Part shown: positions 5,685 through 9,752 of the stretch, one piece after another | Layout: each line of letters starts with the position of its first letter | Numbering within the stretch: position 1 is the first letter of the stretch | From: UBA4292 sp002395865 | Lineage (GTDB): Bacteria; Bacillota; Clostridia; Lachnospirales; Lachnospiraceae | Reading direction: 5' to 3' | NCBI GenBank assembly: GCA_946533395.1 | Contig: CAMNBU010000054.1 | Location: 1-9,752 of the forward strand | Length of the DNA stretch: 9,752 nt | Notes under the pieces: model-generated | The model's database searches: none | Told to the model about the DNA's origin: nothing | The model's input: the letters and a program-made list of their open reading frames with translations, nothing else | Position numbers and translations under genes: made by a program

Positions 5685-7588
5685 TACTCTCTGACCGCCT
5701 TTCTCTCCTGCTTGACAGCATACATCCTCTCATCCGCAAGCTTCGTCATTTCATCAAATTCCTCCGTGGAGGATATCTTTTTCACCACATAGCCGCAGCT
5801 GCAGCCCACCTTGTACGGAAGACCCGAGTGCTTATTGAAATCCTCGAGCATGTTGTCCACCTTTCTGATCATGGCGGCCACGTCGGGCTCCTGCGAGCAG
5901 GTAAAGAAGGTAAGGAACTCATCTCCGCCGGTGCGGACGTTTATGGCGTCCTTGGGGAAAGCCTCCGAAAGTGTGACAGCTACTCTTATGATGAGCGTAT
6001 CTCCTCCCTCGTGGCCGAAGGCATCGTTCACCTTCTTGAGATTGTCCACATCGGACACTATGCAGGCCACATAGTCGCCATCCCGTACCGCGCGCTCTAT
6101 CATGGGCATGTTCTTGTCCATCCCGCGCCTGTTGTAAAGTCCGGTCAGCGAATCTCTCGCATAGAGATCATCAAGTCTCTCCACCACATACTGCAGCTCG
6201 TTCTTCATGTAGAATGAGCCCGCATTATTCGCGATCTGCATGGCCCATGTGCACAGCAGATTGCCTATCTCATGCCTTATGACCTTCGGCTCATACGCGA
6301 TATATCCGAGGAATGTGTCCTTAAAATACAGTGGTGAAAAGAAAAATGCACAGGGTGTTGCATCATGCATTATATCAACAGGTACATAATCGGCTGTGGA
6401 AAATACAGTTCCCACCTCGACATCGTGATTGATCTGCGTCATGGACACGCATTTCTGTGTGATGCCGTAGCGTTTTCTTCCCGCATCGCTCAGACGTCTC
6501 TCCGGATTCTCCACACCGTCGCAGATGCAGATGAACACTCTGTTGAGCTTGAAGAAATCCGCTCCTGCCTTGAGATCCATGAACAGCTGTCTCGCGGTCG
6601 ATGTCTCGGCGAAGCTCATGTTCATAGTCTGAAGATAGCCGTTGAATTCTCCGTACAGATTCTTGCTGAAATATCTTTCGTCATAATAATTGAAGCGTTC
6701 CACCTTCTTCGGAGCACAGCCGCATGACTGATTCTTCAGCAGCTCAGACTCCACATACTGGGTATCCGGCTTTTTACCATGCCATACATCTATCAGCATC
6801 TCGACCGCGCGTACTCCGGCGGTCGAAAATGCCCTCCTGACACTCGTGAGAGTCGGGTCGTAATCGAAGCAGTCCTTTATGCCGTCAAAGCCCGTGATCA
6901 CGATATCATCAGGTATGGAATAGCCGTGCTCCTTCAGGTAATCCATGGCAAAAAAGGCCATTGTATCATTTGCAAACGCTATCGCCTGAGGCTTCACGGG
7001 GGCCTTCATGAACTTATCCACGCAATCCACGGCTTCCCTCCAGAAGTGACCGTAATCTATGCGGTCCTCCTCTATCGGGATGCCGTTCTCCGTAAGCACC
7101 TTTTTGTATGCCGCAAGTCTCTCCTCCGTCTGAAGATTGCCGGGAAAGCCGCCGACGAAATTGATAATGCGCAGACCGTGATCCTCCACTAAATGGCGCA
7201 TTACCGTCTCCATTGCATTCTTATCGGAGAGCTCTATATTGTACTGGACGGGATGCTCGGGATCATTTATATTCACCACGGGAATATTTCTCTCAAGGGC
7301 TCTGTCATTTATCTTTGCGACCATTCCCGTGTCCATAAAGGACTCACCCACCATCACTATGCCATCTATGTGGTCATAGTTGATGAGATTGAATATCTCG
7401 CTCTCACCCCTTACGATGGAGGGGTCAGCCTTAATGCCCAGATTCAGGGACGGTTTCACCATGAGAGGATTGAAAACAAGGAGGTTTATATTCTCCTCCT
7501 GACACTTGTTATATACACCCTCAACTATCATCGTCTCATACTCACAGTTATATCCTGTCACACAAAGAGCGATCACTTTTCTTGCCAC
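5684..7588 (-). CDS. LacI-type ligand-binding sensor fused to a GGDEF diguanylate cyclase (634 aa)
   Basis: This is the first gene of the operon and a shorter paralogue of the next gene. A LacI/PurR-like effector domain without helix-turn-helix fills residues 4-280. Landmarks are IDGIVMVGES (74-83), INFVGG (142-147), AFANDTMAF (204-212) and IVITGFDG (229-236). It ends in a QSCGC motif (287-291) at the same place as in its paralogue. Residues 300-460 probably form a GAF-like sensory region, though this is only a fold guess. The GGDEF domain is at about 470-630, with RDSLTGLYNRRGMDKN, SDVDNLKKVNDAFGHEGGD and an intact RTGGDEF (552-558), so it should make c-di-GMP from two GTP. The RxxD position reads PKDA, so the inhibitory I-site is absent. 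No transmembrane segment is visible. The start is GTG at 7588-7586, chosen because GGAGGT lies 6 bases upstream and the protein then begins exactly at the first strand of the binding domain (MARKVIALCVTGYN). Confidence 0.93.
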   Translation of the reverse strand: MARKVIALCVTGYNCEYETMIVEGVYNKCQEENINLLVFNPLMVKPSLNLGIKADPSIVRGESEIFNLINYDHIDGIVMVGESFMDTGMVAKINDRALERNIPVVNINDPEHPVQYNIELSDKNAMETVMRHLVEDHGLRIINFVGGFPGNLQTEERLAAYKKVLTENGIPIEEDRIDYGHFWREAVDCVDKFMKAPVKPQAIAFANDTMAFFAMDYLKEHGYSIPDDIVITGFDGIKDCFDYDPTLTSVRRAFSTAGVRAVEMLIDVWHGKKPDTQYVESELLKNQSCGCAPKKVERFNYYDERYFSKNLYGEFNGYLQTMNMSFAETSTARQLFMDLKAGADFFKLNRVFICICDGVENPERRLSDAGRKRYGITQKCVSMTQINHDVEVGTVFSTADYVPVDIMHDATPCAFFFSPLYFKDTFLGYIAYEPKVIRHEIGNLLCTWAMQIANNAGSFYMKNELQYVVERLDDLYARDSLTGLYNRRGMDKNMPMIERAVRDGDYVACIVSDVDNLKKVNDAFGHEGGDTLIIRVAVTLSEAFPKDAINVRTGGDEFLTFFTCSQEPDVAAMIRKVDNMLEDFNKHSGLPYKVGCSCGYVVKKISSTEEFDEMTKLADERMYAVKQERKAVRE

Positions 7589-7594
7589 GGCAAT

Positions 7595-7600
7595 ACCTCC
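7595..7600 (-). promoter_or_regulatory. Ribosome binding site fixing the GTG start of the 634-aa sensor gene
   Basis: GGAGGT on the minus strand is 6 bases before the GTG at 7588. No ATG lies at a suitable distance, so this strong site supports the GTG start. Confidence 0.8.
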
Positions 7601-7606
7601 ATCAAG

Positions 7607-7618
7607 TAACTGCAGTTA
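7607..7618. promoter_or_regulatory. Perfect 12-bp palindrome, candidate operator
   Basis: TAACTGCAGTTA is a perfect dyad, located 6 bases upstream of the ribosome binding site and over the predicted start of transcription of the sensor/GGDEF-pyrC operon. A dyad without a loop suits a dimeric DNA-binding protein better than an RNA hairpin. The binding protein is unknown. The two LacI-like proteins encoded here have no DNA-binding domain and so cannot be the obvious candidates. Confidence 0.45.
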
Positions 7619-7623
7619 TTTAT

Positions 7624-7652
7624 AGTCTACTACATTATCATACCGTTATCAA
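7624..7652 (-). promoter_or_regulatory. Probable sigma-A promoter of the sensor/GGDEF-pyrC operon
   Basis: TTGATA (7652-7647; one mismatch to TTGACA) lies 17 bases from TAGACT (7629-7624; two mismatches to TATAAT), facing left. A/T tracts at about 7653-7690 lie upstream, as in promoters with UP-element-like regions. Transcription would start near 7617, leaving an untranslated leader of only about 30 nt. Other -10-like sequences such as TATAAA (7625-7620) and TATGAT are close by but lack a -35 at proper spacing. Confidence 0.45.
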
Positions 7653-7690
7653 TAAAAAATTGTTTTAAAAAGGTTAAAAAAAATATTATC

Positions 7691-7721
7691 AAAAAGGCCG
7701 GACTCTTTAAAGAGTCCGGCC
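7691..7721 (-). terminator. Intrinsic terminator after tpiA
   Basis: Positions 7696-7721 are a perfect 26-bp dyad, readable as an 11-bp G/C-rich stem (GGCCGGACTCT with its complement) with a UUAA loop. UUUUU follows in the leftward direction and further U-rich sequence comes after it. It lies 12 bases after the tpiA stop and separates the glycolytic genes from the sensor operon. There is no U-tract in the rightward direction. Confidence 0.93.
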
Positions 7722-7733
7722 GGGTTATTGTTA

Positions 7734-8483
7734 TTACTTGTAGTTTACGATCTTGCCGAAATCAGGCTTGAGTGAAGCGCCGCCCACAAGTCCGCCGTCG
7801 ATGTCGGGCTTGCCGAAGAGCTCTGCAGCATTGCCTGCATTTACAGAACCGCCGTACTGTATGCGGATGGACTCTGCGGTAGCATCATCGTACACCTCGC
7901 GGATGCACTGACGGATGGCTGCGCATACCTCCTCAGCCTGCTCTGCGGTAGCTGTCTCGCCTGTACCGATGGCCCAGATGGGCTCGTAAGCGATGACTGC
8001 CTTAGCCGCATCGTCTGCGGATACGTTCTGGAAAGCGATCTTGATCTGCATTCTGATCCAGTCGATGTAGATGCCCTGCTTTCTCTGTGTGAGAGACTCA
8101 CCGCAGCAGATGATGGGTGTGATGCCGTGCTCGAATGCCTTGAGGACCTTCTTATTGACGGTCTCATCTGTCTCCGCGAAGTACTCGCGTCTCTCGGAGT
8201 GGCCGATGATGACGTACTTAACGCCTGCGTCCACAAGCATGTCGGGTGCGATCTCACCTGTGTATGCGCCCTTCTCCTCGAAGTACATATTCTCGGCGCC
8301 GATGCAGATATTGCTGCCCTTTGCAGCCTCTACGGCAGGAATGATGTCGATGGCGGGTACGCAGAATACAACGTCGGCGTCATCGGTAGCTACGAGGGGC
8401 TTTAGCTCCTCGATGAGGGCAACTGCCTTTGAAGGTGTCATGTTCATCTTCCAGTTGCCTGCGATTATTTTTCTTCTGGACAT
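7734..8483 (-). CDS. tpiA: Triosephosphate isomerase
   Basis: This homodimeric cytoplasmic TIM-barrel enzyme interconverts dihydroxyacetone phosphate and D-glyceraldehyde 3-phosphate in glycolysis and gluconeogenesis. The 249-aa length is normal. Catalytic residues are all present: N10 and K12 in GNWKMN (9-14), H95 in IGHSERR (93-99), E167 in AYEPIWAIGTG (165-175, which includes the flexible loop 6), and the phosphate-binding YGGSV (210-214) and GGLVGGASL (230-238). The ATG is preceded by AGAAGG 8 bases upstream. The gene starts 19 bases after the pgk stop and is followed by a strong terminator, so it is the last gene of a glycolytic operon that continues beyond the right edge. Confidence 0.98.
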   Translation of the reverse strand: MSRRKIIAGNWKMNMTPSKAVALIEELKPLVATDDADVVFCVPAIDIIPAVEAAKGSNICIGAENMYFEEKGAYTGEIAPDMLVDAGVKYVIIGHSERREYFAETDETVNKKVLKAFEHGITPIICCGESLTQRKQGIYIDWIRMQIKIAFQNVSADDAAKAVIAYEPIWAIGTGETATAEQAEEVCAAIRQCIREVYDDATAESIRIQYGGSVNAGNAAELFGKPDIDGGLVGGASLKPDFGKIVNYK

Positions 8484-8502
8484 ATTCGTTTCCTTCTTGT
8501 TT

Positions 8503-9723
8503 CTATTTGTCGTCTGCTGCTGCTACGCCGGGAAGCTCCTTGCCCTCGAGGAACTCGAGAGAAGCGCCGCCGCCTGTTGAGATGTGGCTCATCTTGTCGC
8601 CGTAGCCCATCTGGTTGACTGCCGCCGCAGAATCGCCGCCGCCGATGATGGTGATGGCGTCTGTGTTAGCTAAAGCGTCAGCTATCGCAAGAGTACCCTT
8701 TGCGAGCGCAGGGTTCTCGAATACTCCCATCGGTCCGTTCCATACGACTGTCTTGGCGCTCTTTACAGCGTTGGAGAAGAGCTCAACAGTCTTGGGTCCG
8801 ATATCGCAGCTCTCGCGGTCGGGGATCATGTTGTCGATGTCGACTGTGATGGTGTCAACAGGTGCATCGATGGGGTTGGGGAACTCAGCTATGGTAACCG
8901 AATCTACCGGAAGAAGTAATGTCTTGCCGAGGCTCTTAGCTTTAGCGATCATCTCCTTGCAGTAGTCGATCTTCTCGTTGTCAACGAGTGACTTGCCGAT
9001 CTCGTAGCCCTGAGCCTTTAAGAAGGTGTAAGCCATACCGCCGCCGATGATGAGTGTATCGCACTTCTCGAGCAGATTGTTGATAACGTTGAGCTTATCT
9101 GCGACCTTAGCGCCGCCTAAGATGGCAACGAAGGGTCTCTTGGGATTCTCAACTGCATTGCCGAGGAAATCGATCTCCTTCTGCATAAGGTATCCGACTG
9201 CATTCACTCCGCCCTTCTCGGTGATGAACTTTGTAACGCCGGCTACTGAAGCATGTGCTCTGTGTGAAGAACCGAATGCGTCGCATACATAGTCGTCAGC
9301 CAGATCTGCGAGCTCCTTTGAGAACTCCTCGCCGTTCTTTGTCTCCTCCTTGCCGCGGAAACGTGTATTCTGAAGAAGGACAACATCGCCCTCCTTCATA
9401 GCAGCAACTGCTGCCGTTGCAGCCTCGCCTGTTACGTTGTAATCGGGTACAAATGTCACCTTCTTGCCAAGCTTCGCCTCAAGAGCAGCAGCTACGGGTG
9501 CCAGAGACTCCTTCTCGTTCGGGCCTTCCTTTACCTTGCCGAGGTGTGAGCAGAGGATGACCTTGCCTCCGTCGTTTATAAGCTTTTGGATGGTGGGCAG
9601 AGCTGCGTTGATACGGGTCTCGTCTGTGATCTTGCCTTCCTTGAGCGGAACGTTGAAATCGCATCTTACGAGAACTCTTCTGCCCTTTGCGTTAAAATCG
9701 TCTACAGTTTTCTTGTTAAGCAT
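8503..9723 (-). CDS. pgk: Phosphoglycerate kinase
   Basis: This cytoplasmic enzyme transfers phosphate from 1,3-bisphosphoglycerate to ADP, giving ATP and 3-phosphoglycerate. The 406-aa length is typical. The N-terminal domain carries the substrate-binding residues: VRCDFNVP (19-26; R20, D22, N24), SHLGK (59-63), LQNTRFRGKEE (117-127, R121) and GSSHRAHAS (151-159, R155). The C-terminal nucleotide domain carries ILGGAKVADK (201-210), VVWNGPMGVFE (326-336), GGGDSAAA (361-368) and STGGGASLEFLEGKELPG (382-399). The basic loop after SHLG reads KVKEG instead of the more usual RPxG; the family function should be unaffected. The start ATG at 9723 has GAAAGGGA 7 bases upstream (9738-9731). An upstream gene such as gap would be expected beyond the window, but it is not visible. 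Confidence 0.98.
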   Translation of the reverse strand: MLNKKTVDDFNAKGRRVLVRCDFNVPLKEGKITDETRINAALPTIQKLINDGGKVILCSHLGKVKEGPNEKESLAPVAAALEAKLGKKVTFVPDYNVTGEAATAAVAAMKEGDVVLLQNTRFRGKEETKNGEEFSKELADLADDYVCDAFGSSHRAHASVAGVTKFITEKGGVNAVGYLMQKEIDFLGNAVENPKRPFVAILGGAKVADKLNVINNLLEKCDTLIIGGGMAYTFLKAQGYEIGKSLVDNEKIDYCKEMIAKAKSLGKTLLLPVDSVTIAEFPNPIDAPVDTITVDIDNMIPDRESCDIGPKTVELFSNAVKSAKTVVWNGPMGVFENPALAKGTLAIADALANTDAITIIGGGDSAAAVNQMGYGDKMSHISTGGGASLEFLEGKELPGVAAADDK

Positions 9724-9730
9724 AGTTTTA

Positions 9731-9738
9731 TCCCTTTC
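9731..9738 (-). promoter_or_regulatory. pgk ribosome binding site
   Basis: GAAAGGGA on the minus strand lies 7 bases before the pgk ATG and supports that start. Only 29 bases upstream of pgk are in the window and no promoter can be judged from them. Confidence 0.7.
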
Positions 9739-9752
9739 GTAATTTTCAAAAA

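Noticed and set aside
4686..6217. Long plus-strand ORFs of 240 and 270 aa opposite the two sensor/GGDEF genes
   Set aside because: They are antisense to confidently identified coding frames, show no recognisable motifs or ribosome binding sites, and arise from the G/C-rich codon pattern of the minus-strand genes.
5684..7588. Reading the LacI-like proteins as DNA-binding transcription factors
   Set aside because: Both begin directly at the first strand of the ligand-binding fold and have no N-terminal helix-turn-helix. The output domain is GGDEF.
7601..7733. PyrR-type attenuator or riboswitch controlling the operon that ends in pyrC
   Set aside because: The predicted leader is only about 30 nt, and the only strong hairpin in the interval is the tpiA terminator, which lies upstream of the predicted promoter.
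1..9752. CRISPR arrays, intact insertion sequences, rRNA or phage genes
   Set aside because: No regularly spaced direct repeats, transposase or integrase motifs, or rRNA-like segments were found in reading both strands.

Overview
The window reads as a chromosomal housekeeping segment of a Gram-positive anaerobe of the Clostridia, most probably Lachnospiraceae-like. This assignment is inferred from a T-box-controlled pheS-pheT pair, a pgk-tpiA glycolytic cluster, a single-chain Bacillus-type dihydroorotase, and two cytoplasmic LacI-type sensor/GGDEF proteins, an architecture I associate with that family. All genes lie on the minus strand, so transcription runs from the right edge to the left edge. 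The long plus-strand ORFs are antisense shadows.

From right to left there are three transcription blocks. (1) Positions 9723-7734 carry pgk and tpiA, 19 bases apart, closed by a very strong hairpin terminator at 7691-7721. (2) A short AT-rich promoter region (about 7600-7690) holds a plausible sigma-A promoter and a perfect 12-bp palindrome placed like an operator. It drives a three-gene operon with overlapping reading frames: a 634-aa sensor-diguanylate cyclase (7588-5684), a 782-aa paralogue (5684-3336, sharing one base) and pyrC (3339-2074, ATGA overlap). This operon ends in a hairpin terminator at 2032-2056. (3) A near-consensus promoter at 1679-1707 starts a roughly 300-nt phenylalanine T-box leader (Phe specifier, UGGU acceptor-binding bulge, 12-bp terminator), followed by pheS (1371-325) and the first 104 codons of pheT, which runs off the left edge.

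Between blocks 2 and 3, at 1737-1997, there is no convincing gene. Instead there is a large imperfect palindrome of about 260 bases that folds into one long hairpin with paired arms of 13, 26 and 13 bp and a 6-bp apical stem. No annotated feature explains it. It could be a decayed miniature inverted-repeat element or a structured RNA.

The two most interesting items are this palindrome and the overlapping arrangement that ties a pyrimidine biosynthesis enzyme (PyrC) to two predicted c-di-GMP synthases with ligand-sensing domains. Neither synthase has the RxxD product-inhibition site. Everything else looks like ordinary core metabolism and translation.
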